Of a stretch of 64,000 nt of DNA, positions 40,282-52,932 are shown piece after piece. The stretch's first letter is position 1. Every line of letters starts with the position of its first letter. The translations under genes and the position numbers were made by a program. The notes under the pieces are model-generated. The model was not told the DNA's origin and searched no databases. It saw nothing but the letters and a program-made list of their open reading frames with translations. Origin of the DNA: Tribonema minus. Lineage: Eukaryota > Sar > Xanthophyceae > Tribonematales > Tribonemataceae. Location: NCBI GenBank assembly GCA_017506865.1, contig JAFCMP010000089.1:1-64000 (forward strand). The letters are read 5' to 3'.

Positions 40282-41524
40282 GTGAGCGCCGTCGCTGCTG
40301 CGCCGAGATGACGCTTCGCGCGTCGCTACGCCCTCATTGTACAAACATATTCGAGTGCACACTTTATCACAGTGTTGTGTAGGTGTCACGTCCTTCGGTA
40401 GCGGCGGCGCATAATGCTGCGTCCTTGCTGTGGGCGTCGCCACGAATGCCTGCAAGCTAAGGCAGCTGCGCATGGTGCAGAGAGCTGCTGACGGCGCACG
40501 CCGGCGACTGCGCGCTCATTCTTTTTTGTGGTGCGCTCTGTGAATCGCAGAATGTGCTTGCCACTGCACATGGTGCCATGCTGTCATTGTATATATACCA
40601 CAGTATACTTCTGGCTATGTTATGTTGACACCATGTTCATCGTAATGTGTGACGTTCTGGAGCCTTACTGTGAGCCAGCTGTTGTGTGCCATGACTTCTT
40701 TCCTGACAATACTGCGCTCCTGGGCATGCACTGCGCTCCGCAACTACCATCGCGGCGGCGTGCTCAAAAGCCCCAACCTTGCAGGGTCCCGCACGCACAG
40801 CAGCGCCAGACTGAGTGCTGCTGCAGTGCTGCTGCAGGCCGCCACAGCGCTGGCGCAAACGGCCGCAACCTGCGACCAAGTATTGAAATCATCAACTAAC
40901 GTTATAACAGTTAAACGTTGAGATTATTTGGTTACTATCCAAGACTCAAGATTAGCTATTGAATATTTGATCAGTCAGAAAGCAACCATGTCTTGTTTTC
41001 ATGAAGTTAAATCTGCAGGTGTTTTAAAAAAAGATTTGATTTACATGGCAGCCGCCGCTGCCTGGCGCGCAGGGCAGCGCTGCGCAGTTAGAGTTTGGGG
41101 TAGTACTGCGGTGGCGGTGCGGGCGGTCGGGTCATGCGTGCGATGCGGGCTCATGTGTTTGCCTGCTTGCTGGTGGCCAGGAGGTCTGTGTGCATGAATT
41201 AACTGATCTTAACCCTAAGTGCTTTAACCCTAATTCTAACCCTTAGGATCAGGCGCACGGCCGTCCCCGCGCTGCCATCAGCTGCGCTGCGGCGTAATTC
41301 CCCGTTTTGGGTGCCCCAGCTGCAACCCTCGAGCCTTGCAATGTGTCAGAGCGTGCGCGCGTGTGGTTGGTTCGCGATGAGATTTCGCAATGCAGCACGC
41401 GGTGTCATGTGCGTGGCCGCCCTGTGCCGCACGGCGCATCGCGGTTGCCTTGCTCACCAGATGCGCGCTGCTGCTGCAAATATCTAAACTAACCACGGGC
41501 GACCCCCCCTCCCACCCCGCGTAG

Positions 41525-41579
41525 CGAGAAGTTCGCCCTGCTAGAGGCGGAGGCTTTGGCGGTCCAGACACTCAAGCAG
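41525..41579 (+). pseudogene. Proteasome alpha-5-like exon B, copy 3 (frame open)
   Basis: 55 nt between GTAG and GTGCGA; reads EKFALLEAEALAVQTLKQ without a break. No usable neighbouring exon in frame, so part of a dead copy. Confidence 0.8.
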
Positions 41580-42507
41580 GTGCGACATTGCGCCATGACA
41601 GCGAACGCGGCACCTCCTCACATAACTAGCTCGACCCCTGTACATAAACCTTGAGGTTCACAACTGATCAACCGCACCAGTCAATTGAGCACGCTCACAC
41701 GTGATGACAGCGACCACGTCACCTCATTACATACCTAGCTCAACTCCCATGTATGCACTCTCTGTAGAAGCGTACTTCAAGCTGTGTCCTCCATCGGGGG
41801 GGGTGAACACAGCGCGCACTTGAGGGAATGCAGCGCGGCGCTGCGGTCATGGCAGGGCAACTGTATGGCCTACCACTAAACCCCTTGCGCCAGACAGGTT
41901 GCGCCAGTTGGCAGCGCCAGTTGCGCCAGCTGGCGGTCCAAGTGACTCGTGCACAGCACAACTGGCGACACTTGCAAGATTACTAACCAATATTCCTCAT
42001 TGCTTGCGGGCTTTTCTCGCGAGTCTTGTCTAGGGCTAGTGTCTTCACAAGGGGTAGCCCTGACCGTAACCCTAACCTTATTCCCTATGTGAGCTCTGTG
42101 GGGCCTTAATAGTGACTGTAGAAGAACTAGAAGCCTTAATAAGAGCTGTGTCTGTTGCGCCATGGCTGAACCAGTTTAGCCTGAGTCGCAACACACGCTG
42201 CGTGGCGCGTCGTGCACTGCCTCGCTAAGTGCCAACCCTAACCCTAACCCTACGAATTACATGCATCACTTACCCTAGCAGTCAGCATTGCAGCGGCGTG
42301 GCGCATTGTGCCAGGCACGCCAGCTGCAACTTGCGAGCCTTCGCAATGCGTCAAAGCGTCCGTGCTTTGCTCGCGCGAGGCTGTTTTGTGACGAGGTGTC
42401 GCAATAAAGTACTGCACGCCTCTGACCACGGGGCGCGTGCTGGTTGACTAATTGGGTCGCTCACAAGATGCGTGCTGCCACCGCTCCAGCCCTTCCTCCG
42501 CCCGCAG

Positions 42508-42564
42508 CGAGAACTTCACACCCTGCTCGAGGCGGAGTTAATGGCGGCCCAGACGCTCAAGCAG
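42508..42564 (+). pseudogene. Proteasome alpha-5-like exon B, copy 4 (2-nt insertion)
   Basis: Acceptor CCCGCAG, donor CAG/GTAGAA. 57 nt; two extra bases after ENFT shift the frame into TAA. Confidence 0.78.
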
Positions 42565-43454
42565 GTAGAACATTGCGCTATGACAGTGACACCTCACTAC
42601 ACACTCTAGCTCGATTTCCATCTGTGTAACCGGAGGTGTATAATAAAACAAGCACATCACTCCATTTAGCACGCTCGCACCTGATGACAGCGAACACGCC
42701 AACTTATTGCGTACCTACTGTAGCATGACTCCCACGCATGCACTCTCTGAGGTCAAACGGTGTACCATAGAAGCGCACTTCAAGAAGATTCCTCCATCTG
42801 CGTGTTTCAGTGAGTACGGTCGCACTTGACAGAATGCAGCGCGGCGCTGCGGTCATGGCCACCGTGTCAGTTGCCGAAGACTTCATAGCGTTGCATGCAG
42901 GTAGGCAGACGCGTGCAGCAATGATGTAGCCATGGCAGTTGGCATGTCTGTGCTAGCCTGGCGTGTGGCGGCCAATCTCGACCGCTGAGCACTGTTGCTG
43001 TCAAAATGCGGGTGCTGCATGGGATAGGCTGGGCCGGGAAATGGCGGTGATCAATGTGCTTGCAAGTGTGGCGAAATACCGCGACCACGACATGCATGAG
43101 CGCGTCAGCGCTGAGCACTGCTGGTGTCAACATCAGGGACATGACATGAGCGATACAGTACTGAAGTCAGCAGTGCGCTGCTGCCTCCGTGTCTGCTTAG
43201 CTACATCCCAGCTAGACGCGCCATTGCTTTTGCACAATGCCGAAGAGAACTGCAGCAATGTTGAGGACGCGCAGTTGTCTTCCGGGTGCTGCTGCGCATT
43301 CTGCGCATGCCCCCAAAGAGAGGTTGGAAGGGACCATCCTGCATATACACGCCTCCTAACACCGCAGCCATAAAGTGGCTGGAGTTGTGCGCTGAGGAAA
43401 ATATTGACCGACTGCCAGTGAGCGCTGCTCCCCCCCCCCCTGCCCCTCTGCCAG

Positions 43455-43575
43455 GTCATGGAGGAGGAGATCAGCAAGGACAACATGGAGGTGGCGAGCG
43501 CCACCAAGCGTCGCTAAGGATGGCCACAAGGTGTACGATGCGGCCATGCTGCAGACCATCATCGACAGGCTCTAG
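43455..43575 (+). pseudogene. Proteasome alpha-5-like exon C, copy 3 (stop inside)
   Basis: Acceptor CTGCCAG intact. Reads VMEEEISKDNMEVASATK, the closest match to the canonical VMEEK motif, then a small insertion brings in TAA; the conserved end and TAG at 43573-43575 remain. Confidence 0.84.
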
Positions 43576-43712
43576 CCACACCACCGCTGCCTGCTCGGCT
43601 CAGGCAGGACACAAAGAATGGTCTCCCGGGGCCCGTTTCAATGCCACAGGAATATATACATGACGCAAGCAACCAGCGTACGCGTGTCGCAGTCTTGTAT
43701 GCTGTTGCTACT

Positions 43713-44146
43713 AGGATCCGCTCCGCCCATCCGCGACCCTGAAACCCAAAAAGCAACCGAGCACTTATGCTATAGTGAGGTCAGTCAAGACCCTCAAACT
43801 GTTGAAGTAAGATAATAGTAGGTTGTTGGCCTCACTCAGACGCACCAGAAGAGCTCTTGGTTGTTGAAGTTGAGATGGGTGGAGCCGTGCTATTGCACGT
43901 TGAGCAGTGACATGACAGTTGAAGTTGACATGAAGTTGAAGTTTGAATATCACCTTCGAAGTTCAATATCACATCAGGATCAATATCAACTTCAACAAGT
44001 GAGTAGTCAGCAGATGCCCCTGACATAGGGCTACAGCATGCCATAACCCAACTTCAATATCAGTTCTGCCCTGGAGACTTTACTACTGGACAAGGGCCTC
44101 GGTTGCTTCTTGGCTTTCAGGGTCGCGGATGAGCGGAGCGGATCCT
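43713..44146. mobile_element. MITE-like insertion with 49-bp terminal inverted repeats
   Basis: The left end (AGGATCCGCTCCGC...) and the right end are inverted copies over 49 bp with three mismatches. Total length is 434 bp and there is no coding capacity for a transposase. It interrupts the GCTGTTGCT...CTGCTGCTGGCAGCG sequence that is continuous in units 2 and 4, so it is a later insertion. The flanks do not give a clean target duplication (ACT left, TCT right). Family not recognised. Confidence 0.82.
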
Positions 44147-46309
44147 TCTGCTGCTGCTGGCAGCGTTTGTGACACACGCCTGGGGCTGTGCACTGCTGTT
44201 GATGCATTGGTGAGCGCATGCAACAGCTGAGCATTGCTGTCCTGCAGGCGCTCTGCGCCTGCGCAGCTCGCGGCACAGCCGGCCAAGTCGGGCGCGACAT
44301 CGCAACTTCAGCTGCGGATTGACGCTGCTGATGCTCAATGCTCAAGCAGTAGCGGTGCTCTGAGCCCTGATGCTCTTGGGACACCTGTCGCGCAAGAAGG
44401 CGGCGAGCGCACGTAGGTGGTGGTGGTGCTTGCATCCGTTTCAATTGCTGCTGGTGCAGAGCGCAACACAAGCTGCACAATGCAGTTGGTTGACAATGTC
44501 AACATTTTACACTGGTGTGTGCAGCTGGTGAGATCTCTGTGTTCAGACATTGATCCTTCAGGTTGAAGTTTCATGTTGTTCATTTCACTGGAATGCGATT
44601 GAATCTTAGTTGAAAATCATCAAAAAATGCTGTTGCCTCCTGTCTCAGGTTATGATCATTAGGCATGCATGTGATGCAGGTGACTGAGCTTTATTCGACA
44701 GTTTGTAGTCCACTGCACACACTGTCAGGTGTTGCTGCCATTTGGGTGTGACAGATGTCACCCGCATGTGCTCTTTGCGCAAATACTCTTCTGCAGGTTG
44801 AACAAATTTCAAGCACAAAGCAGATGTGTGCTCTTCTCTGCTCACTCATGCTGCACGGTGATGCTCCACATAGACTTGTATGGCGATGGCATGGTGTGGG
44901 CAAACATGCGCTGCAAAGATTAATTTTTCCAGCATTTGAATGAACAATGTTGCCTCCGATGAAGTTGTGACATGTGTCAACTGCATGCCTCCTACTGCGA
45001 GCACTGTTTATTCATACTTGTACTTCGGAGTATATGTGTTTATAACATGCATACAGGCTGTACATTTTTCGAGTACAAAGCAGGTGTGCACGAACAGACC
45101 GCTCTTCTCTGCTCGCATGTGCAGCACAATGTTGATCCACGCAGACTTGTGCTTCGAAGTATATGGCGGTCATGATGACATGTCACATGGTGAACAAGCC
45201 CACGTCGATTTAAACAATGCGCTGCAAAGACTCTTTGTCTGCTTTTCGTTCTACAGTAACTGAGTTGATGGTACCCTATGAGAGCATGAACCCAGTGGAT
45301 CGCAGTGGCACCATAGCATTGCTGGGATGACACATCGGATGCTTGAGAGTATACTGTAATATACTACTTCAAAGTGGTAGCGTCTTTCTGACTCCCTCAT
45401 CAAAAGTGGTGCGCAAACTGCTCTGTGCACACCAGGGAAGGCGATTGTGATGAAACATTGTCTTAGGTATCTCTAAACATGAGCTACAGGATTTCTGCAT
45501 CCGACTCACAGCATACTTTACGCTGCCGAGGATGCCTCAAGTTTGCAGCCATGTCATGTCTGTGATAGGCGGCGCCTCACCAGCACCGAACTGTGCACCA
45601 TGGGCTGCACAGCATGCGTGCTGCAGTGTTGCCACCACACTACAAATACCGCTTAAATGTCAAATTCGCCTTTACCAGGCTGATGATTCACGTTGCCATG
45701 AAGAGTGGGGTAATACCAGACAAAGAGATGCCATGTGTGGTTTGTTTTGCCGCAAACTGATTCGAGCATTTATTTAAAAAGTGCCAAGCGTGGACTTCAA
45801 CTATGCTGAGCATTTGCCCACAAAAAACACTCCCCCTTTCCCAAACAACAAGCCTCATCTCGACCCCAATGTTACTGGTGGTTGATCCACCCACTCGGCG
45901 TGCTCAAAGTGACCACATGTACCCGAACAAAGGCTGGTTGATGATATTGCCCAAATACTACCCAAAAAGCCACCGCTGCCACATTGCGGTATGATGCAGC
46001 CACGCAGAACAGGCACTGTTGTGGTCAAAATAATTGCAGACGTGCTTAAAATGCAGCTTTGCAAGGGCAGGTCTGACAGCTGGGGGCTGCACAGAAGTGA
46101 GACAGCCAGAGCTTCATGTGGGTGCGCTGCATCCAGCCAAGCAGGCTACTAGGCATCTGGAGCAAGCACAAGGGATGGCGACATCTTGTCAATGACGTCT
46201 CTGCAAGTTGAGACATACAAGAAAAAAAGCAGGCATCTTAATATCCGAGAGACAGTGGCTGATAGCACATTCAAATGCAACAGCTCACCACCGTTGTGCT
46301 GAAGCAGCT

Positions 46310-47773
46310 TCATTTACCACGGCACCGTCTGCAGTCACTGCATTGATCACGCCGCTTGCCATGCTCGCATATCCCCGCGCCACCACACTCCTTGCACCGG
46401 TACCGCTGCCTGTTGTGCTGGCATAGCCCCACACCACCACAGTCCTTGCAGTAGCGGCGTCGCCTGCCGTGCTTGCATATCCCCACACCACCACAGTCCT
46501 TGCAGGCGGGCCGTTGCCGGCCGTGTTCACATATCCCCCCACCCCTACAGTCCTTGCAGTAGTAGGATTGCCTGCCATGCTGGCACAATTTGCGCTGCTT
46601 CTTCGTTTGCGGGTGCTTGGCACTCGCTTTGCTCTCCGCCTTGTCTGTCCCAGCTGTGCTACCATTTGAAGGCCGCATTCGCGACGCACTGGGTGCAGCT
46701 GCTGCACGTCGGCGGGGGGTGCCGTTTGCGACACCGGCGATGCGCGCGGACTTCATCGCTGGCTTGCATTTGTTGCTGCTGTCGGAGTCCCCGGCATCGC
46801 TGCCTGCGTCCCTGCTATCACCAACGTCCAAGCCGCCGCTGCAGGCGCCACCAGCGTCGGTGTTCGCCTCGCTTTCGCGACTGCTGCTCTCAGCCACCTC
46901 TTGGCTAACGCAGCGGCTGTCAGCGTTGGCGTCAACGTCCAGCGAGTGGATGCTGTGGTCGTCGCCGCTGCAGTCGTCATCGCCTGCGCCGGCATTCAAC
47001 GCCTCCCCATCCCCTCCGTCAACAACCCCTGCGCGAGCGATGCTGTGGCCACTGCCGCTGGCGGCTCGTACTGGTGGCTGCGGTGCACGTATACCTGCAC
47101 ATTGCTGCTGTAACAGTTGCTGCTGCGCGCTAGTTGCCGATCCGTGCGCTGTCTGCACCCCGTCTGTTACCTGTCGAGCTGCTGCTTCCATTGACACCTG
47201 TTGACCCTGCGAACTCGTGGAAACATGATGCTGCCGCTGCTCAGCTTCCACGGCACCCCGCTGACGCTCGATTGTGACCCTCAGCTGCCTGTTCTCCTCC
47301 TCAAGCTCCCGCACCCTTTCCTGGTGCCGCCCGTTCTCTCGTTGCAGTTTTTGAATTTCGACAGCATGCTCATCTCTGAGCTGCTGAATTATGATGCGCT
47401 GCTGACGGGTTTCTTCCAGCAACACGCACAGGTGCTGCTGTTGTTGCTCCTGTTGCTGCTGTTGGCGCTGCTGTTGCTCCTGCTGGTGCGCCTCCTTCTC
47501 CTCTTGCTGTTGCATGAGCTCCGCCAACTGCACCATGATCGACCTCTGCTGCTGCAGCAACGACTGGCCTTGAGCCCTGTCATGCGCTCCCGTGCCGGCA
47601 TCGGCACCCGTCGCCGACACCATCTGCGCTGCGCCTGGCAACACAGCTTTGAGTTCGCGCCGAACAGGAGTTGGGCCCGACACAGCTACGGGCTGACCCA
47701 GCGGGACCTCATTCATGCCTGAGACGCAGCTTTTGATGATGCACTTCCGTGCGCGTCCATATGATGCATGCAT
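46310..47773 (-). CDS. Coiled-coil protein with C-terminal CxHx6CxxC repeats, intact copy, 487 aa
   Basis: Open from ATG (47773) to TGA (46310-46312). Residues about 1-65 hold a conserved block (PVRRELKAVLPGAAQM); about 66-190 are Gln/Glu-rich with heptad-like spacing and should form a coiled coil. About 190-340 are Ser/Gly/Asp-rich with an acidic segment (DDDCSGDDHSIHSLDVDA). About 340-395 are basic (KSARIAG, PRRRAAA), a possible nuclear signal. Residues 396-487 are five tandem repeats of about 18 residues, consensus ICEHGRQRxxCKDCGGxG, in which Cys, His, Cys and Cys recur with spacing C-x-H-x6-C-x2-C, as expected for zinc ligands. I recall similar Cys-His-Gly repeats in uncharacterised algal and protist proteins, but no known function. 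It is convergent with the proteasome-like fragments. Conservation among copies suggests past selection. Introns cannot be excluded. Confidence 0.75.
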   Translation of the reverse strand: MHASYGRARKCIIKSCVSGMNEVPLGQPVAVSGPTPVRRELKAVLPGAAQMVSATGADAGTGAHDRAQGQSLLQQQRSIMVQLAELMQQQEEKEAHQQEQQQRQQQQQEQQQQHLCVLLEETRQQRIIIQQLRDEHAVEIQKLQRENGRHQERVRELEEENRQLRVTIERQRGAVEAEQRQHHVSTSSQGQQVSMEAAARQVTDGVQTAHGSATSAQQQLLQQQCAGIRAPQPPVRAASGSGHSIARAGVVDGGDGEALNAGAGDDDCSGDDHSIHSLDVDANADSRCVSQEVAESSSRESEANTDAGGACSGGLDVGDSRDAGSDAGDSDSSNKCKPAMKSARIAGVANGTPRRRAAAAPSASRMRPSNGSTAGTDKAESKASAKHPQTKKQRKLCQHGRQSYYCKDCRGGGICEHGRQRPACKDCGGVGICKHGRRRRYCKDCGGVGLCQHNRQRYRCKECGGAGICEHGKRRDQCSDCRRCRGK

Positions 47774-49291
47774 GCATATGTATCAGGGCAAACCCACAGT
47801 TCCATGGTTATATTCGCACCAAGTAAGATTCCCAGGTTGCCAACTGTGGCATACTGTGTGGTGCCGTTGAAGCGCAGAGCCATCAATTGCTCGCATTGTA
47901 TACTGTACTCGCTACATTATATTTTTAATTTTTTTTCAAGTCAGATTTTTGAAGTTTTCATGTTGAAGTTTTATGTAACGGGAGAGGAAGACCCAAAGTA
48001 GCTGGCGGAGCTGAAACTCGGGAGAGGAAAGATCGTAAGTAGCTGGCAGAGCCGACTTGCAGCACCCTGTCTGTGCGCCTTGTTGCCTTGAACGTACAGG
48101 CGTGATGAGGGCGCGCTCAGCTCACAACGGCGCGCCAGCCGGAGGCGCTGGATTTGGGGGCCTGCTCCTCTCTCCTTGACAGCAATGTCTACTACCTGAA
48201 GGACTGTCCGTGTAGAAAGTAGGATGCGCTGGAAAATCATTAAGGGCCCCCAGGGCAACTGTCAGGTCCTGCGCAACCAAGAAGGCACTCTTGTAATGCT
48301 TTCAGATGCCAGTTTTCATTTAATGTTCGTCTCAAAATGCCACTCATATCGATATTCATGGGTTGTTGGCAGATCATATTGTGCACACCAGCACGGCAAC
48401 AGTCCCTGTTCAGCGGTGAACGAACTTAAACAGTTTCGAATTGGCGACTCCTGTTTAGAAAAGAAAAAAGAATGGATGCTTTCGGACGCCTTGATTCCAG
48501 TTCATAGTTGTCCGCCTTGCATGCTGCAACCGGCAGCGTGTACATGACCAATGTGACCTTTGGCCACTGCTGCTGAAGATTTCCATTGCCAACATCTCAC
48601 TGGCCGCTTCTGCAGGCAACAAAGGAACGGCAGCTCCCCTGACATGCTGTTGACACACTGCGAACAAGAAGTCTGTGTTGAACTCTACGCTCGATGGTGC
48701 TCCCTTATATCTTGCAGCTATTTTCTTGAAGCCCTGCCTCTCTGTGGCAGTACAGTGTTGCAGCTTGAAAGACTGAGCGGCGCCACTTGCAACTGGCCTC
48801 GAGAGTCTCGAGGTCGATCAAAGCAAAGTGTAGGCCGCCTATCCTCTTGCATTCGTCTAGCTCTGGTGTCTACTTTTCTCATTGGAAGCAGAAATGCATG
48901 TCCAGTGCACACGTCATGTGTTCAGGTATTGCCGCCATCAAATTGTGGCCTATGTCATCCGCATCTTGCCTGCTTTGACAAGCATTACATAGTAAAGTTG
49001 TGCGGCAGGCCGAAAGTATACTGCATTACAAAAGCAAGGCCTGTGTACATACAATGTCATGCACAAGTCTGCGCTGTGCTGCTGCGTACAACTCTGCTGA
49101 GTAGTGCGGTCACTGATGATGGTCACCTGGCAGAGCTACTCTGTCATCTCCAGAAATGATATGCCAAATCAGATCAGGGGTTGCAGCTTTCTTTTTCTGA
49201 CCCCAGGGGTATCACCGACTCAAACCTAAGACTCATATGGCAAGCCTAAACATTGAGTCAAGAAGTGCCCTCCTCCCCCCCTTCTTACGTG

Positions 49292-49431
49292 GGCGTTATT
49301 AATACTGCTCATAGCGGAGTTTGAAGATCATGGGCCGCAGTTCTTCTCCAACCCCAGCGTCATGTTCACGCGCAACCATGCCATGGCAGCGGCAGCGTGG
49401 GCGCGCAGACCAACCTGCAGGAGTCCTTCAG
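49292..49431 (+). pseudogene. Proteasome alpha-5-like exon A, copy 3
   Basis: Reads LLIAEFEDHGPQFFSNPSV, then MFTRNHA and a deletion that shifts frame before the conserved QTNLQESF part; donor CAG/GTGAGC kept. The acceptor AG is lost (ACGTGG). Confidence 0.8.
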
Positions 49432-50866
49432 GTGAGCGCCGCCGCAGCTGCGCCGCGACAATGCATTGCGCGTCACTACGCCCTATTGTACTTTTTATCA
49501 TATTGGAGCGCACACTTTATCACAGTGTGATGTAGGTGTCAGGCGCTTTGGTAGCGGCGGCACATACTTTTAGCTAGTAGCGCTGCGTCCTTGCTGCAAG
49601 CGTCGCCGTGAATGCCTGCAGGCTAAGGTAGCTGTGCATGGCGGAGAGCACACGGCGCGTGCCGGCGACTGCCCGTTCGTTCCTTTTTAGCGGCACGCGT
49701 GTGCGCTGGGCGAAGTGCAGAAATGAGCATGCCACTTCACATGGTGCCATGCTCTCATTCTTTAAATGTATACCAAAGTATACATCCGTCTATGTCATGT
49801 TGCCATCCTGTTCACCGTATTGTGTGACGCTCTGGAACCTTACTGTGAGCCAGCTGGTGTGTGCAAAGGCGTCCTTCGTGGCAGTACTGCGCTTCTGGGT
49901 GGGGTGCGCACTGCGCTCTGCAGCTACACTCGCGGCGGCGTGCTCAAAAGCCCCGACCGTGCAGGGTCCCGCGCGCGCAGCAGCGCCAGTGCTCAGCAGT
50001 GGTGCTGCAGGCCGCCGCAGCGCTGGCGCAGACGGCCCGCAACCTGTGGCCAATCATTGAAATTATCAACTAAAATGATAAAAGTCAAATGTTTAGATTA
50101 TTTGAGTACTACCCAAGACTTTCGTTAGATTAGCTCACGAATTCTTTGATCAGTAAGAAAGCAAACATGGCTTACTTTCATGAAGTTACATCTGCAACTT
50201 TTTAAATTAGATTTAAATATAAATAGTGGCGCGCAGGGCAGCGCTGCGCATTCAGGGTTAGGGGTAGGGCTGCGATGGCGCTGTGGGCATGATTGACACA
50301 GCGACAACACTTACAGCTGGTATTGGGAGTCTTGAGGGCGAACACAGGAAAGTGTAGGCTGCCTAACCCTGTCGCAGTCATCTGCGATGTCTCGCTCTTG
50401 TCTATTTTATTCATCGAAATCAGAAACACATGTTATGTGCACGTGTGATGCGATCAGGCACTGCTGCCTATGCATTTGTGACTTGCATCAATTGTATCTT
50501 GCCTCATATGACAAGCATCCAATAATCAAATTACGAAGCAGGCTGACAGTACACTTCTTTACAACAGCAGTGTACATACATCCACGCACTGCGACGCTCC
50601 ATACACCTTTGTCCAGTAGTGCGGTCACTGATGATGGTCACCTGGCAGAGCTACTCCGTTGATTCCAGAATGACCTGCCAAACTAGAGCAGGGGTTGCAG
50701 GTATTCTCTTCTGATCCCATAGGTATCCATGACTCAGACCCAAGACTCATATGGCATGAGTCAACAATGTTCATGAAACAACTTAAACTGTGTGTGCACC
50801 TCACAGCCGCATCTCACAGCGCCCCCTCCAATTCTCCCCCCCCCCCCCCCCCATGCTATCTTGCGC

Positions 50867-51012
50867 ATGTGTCGCACTGCTCACTGCGGGGTCTGCAGAC
50901 CAGGCAACGCAGCTGTTCTTCTCCAACCTTAGCGGCATGTCACGTGCTACAAGGCCAGGGCCATCGGCAGCGGCAGCGACGGCGCACAGACCAACCTATA
51001 AGAGCTCCTCAG
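50867..51012 (+). pseudogene. Proteasome alpha-5-like exon A, copy 4
   Basis: Preceded by a C run (50836-50852). The acceptor reads GCGCAT instead of CAG. Keeps VALLTAG and KARAIGSGSDGAQTNL in different frames and the same TAA-for-Gln change as copy 1, so copies 1 and 4 are sisters. Confidence 0.8.
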
Positions 51013-52080
51013 GTGAGCGCTCTTATTATGTGCCTTCTAGAAACATATACTTTGAAATATTCATGCATGTATGCATCTTCGCCAGCTTCAGTGCCACCGG
51101 CGTTCTTGCCGCAAGCTGTTTAGTGAATGCCTGCCAGAGTAGCTGCACATGATGGCACGCAGACGACTGTGCGCTTTCTTTTCTAGTTGGCGTGCACGTG
51201 CGTTTGTAGCGATGACTGGGTCATGACAGTCAGCATTTTCAAGTTTCAGCTACCTCAATCGCAGCAGTTGACTTTGCGGTGCCATTGCAGACCCACCGTT
51301 GAGCACTGCTGCCTGTCAAAATCTAGGACGAGGCATGAGTGCTGCAGTAACAATGTCAGTGTGCCACTGCCTCCGCGCCTCCTTATTTAGCTACAAACCC
51401 GCTTGACGCGCCGTTGGCTTCGCTCAATGCGGAAGAGAACTGCAGTCTCGTAAAGAAATATTGCAGTGTCGCGCGCTGCTGCTGTCGGCTGCTCAGTACA
51501 CTGAGCACCACAATTGGACTCTCAGGCGACAGACGCGCAGCTCATGCTGCTGTGTATAAATGTAATATTGAGCTGTGTATGAATGTAATGTTCAAATTTG
51601 GATTGGAAAAGTGCATTGGAAAAGTGCACTGGACGAAAATAAAGCCACGCGCGCGCATTGTCATGCACTTGAAGCAAACGTGGGCACTGCTGCTGCCAAT
51701 GCATGCCGCCCACATCATGCAGGAGACAATCAGCCACAACAAACGCCGTGCATGCGCCTTTTTTTCGTAGCTGCTACGTCATGGTGTGATCACATTTGCT
51801 GCATCCTTCTGTGTCTTCTTGGTGGCTAGCTCATGGTGTTGTTGCCTTGGGTGGCACCAAGGCAATACCCTGCACTCTGAAGGAAATAGGGTAATTTTCC
51901 AAGTGCTGCTGCTGCTGCTGCTGCGCATTCCGCACATGTCTCGATGACGAGGTCAGAAGGGACCATTCTGCATGTGCACGCCTATCAACACTGAGCTCGC
52001 GATAGTGACTGTTGGAGTTGTGCGCTGGGATAGCACTGACCGATTGAGTGCTGCCCCTCCCCCCTCCCCCACCCCTGTTC

Positions 52081-52203
52081 ATGGAGGTGAAGATCAACAG
52101 GGACAATGTGGAGGTGGCCAGCGTCACCGACGATCGCTAAAAAGGTATATGAATCGTACAGTACGATGCGGCCATGCTGCAGACCATCATTGACAGGCTC
52201 TAG
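52081..52203 (+). pseudogene. Proteasome alpha-5-like exon C, copy 4
   Basis: Reads MEVKINRDNVEVASVTDDR and stops at TAA; the end GTACGATGCGGCCATGCTGC and the TAG (52201-52203) are kept. The splice acceptor CAG is lost (CTGTTCATGG). Confidence 0.8.
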
Positions 52204-52319
52204 CCACGCCACCGCTGCCTGCGCGATGCGGGCAGGACACAAAGGATGGTATCCGTTTCGGCGCCGCAGGAATATACATCACACCTGCCAGAACTGCCAG
52301 CGTGTCTTGGATTTGTACG

Positions 52320-52932
<613 letters not shown>

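Larger units (their letters stand above)
34091..41060. repeat. Array unit 2
   Basis: Begins with CCTGGCGCGCAGGGCAGCGCTG and a TTAGGG-type block. It contains exon B2, exon C2, a short CTG tract (35764-35793), poly-C tracts (36325-36342, 36440-36460), zinc-repeat copy 2 (- strand) and exon A2. Its spacer upstream of the zinc-repeat gene resembles unit 1 more than units 3 and 4. I see no other gene in the spacers. Confidence 0.8.
41061..50225. repeat. Array unit 3 (duplicated exon B; carries the intact zinc-repeat gene)
   Basis: Contains exons B3 and B4 about 1 kb apart, exon C3, the MITE-like insertion in the CTG tract, about 1.8 kb of spacer (44.5-46.3 kb) shared with unit 4, zinc-repeat copy 3, and exon A3. 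Between B3 and B4 a stretch near 41875-42190 with several GCGCCAGTTG-type repeats is shared with 58725-59040 of unit 5. No further gene is recognised in the spacers. Confidence 0.78.

Noticed and set aside
46313-46590. CRISPR-like appearance of the regular 54-bp repeats
   Set aside because: They are in-frame protein repeats of a eukaryotic gene without unique spacers.
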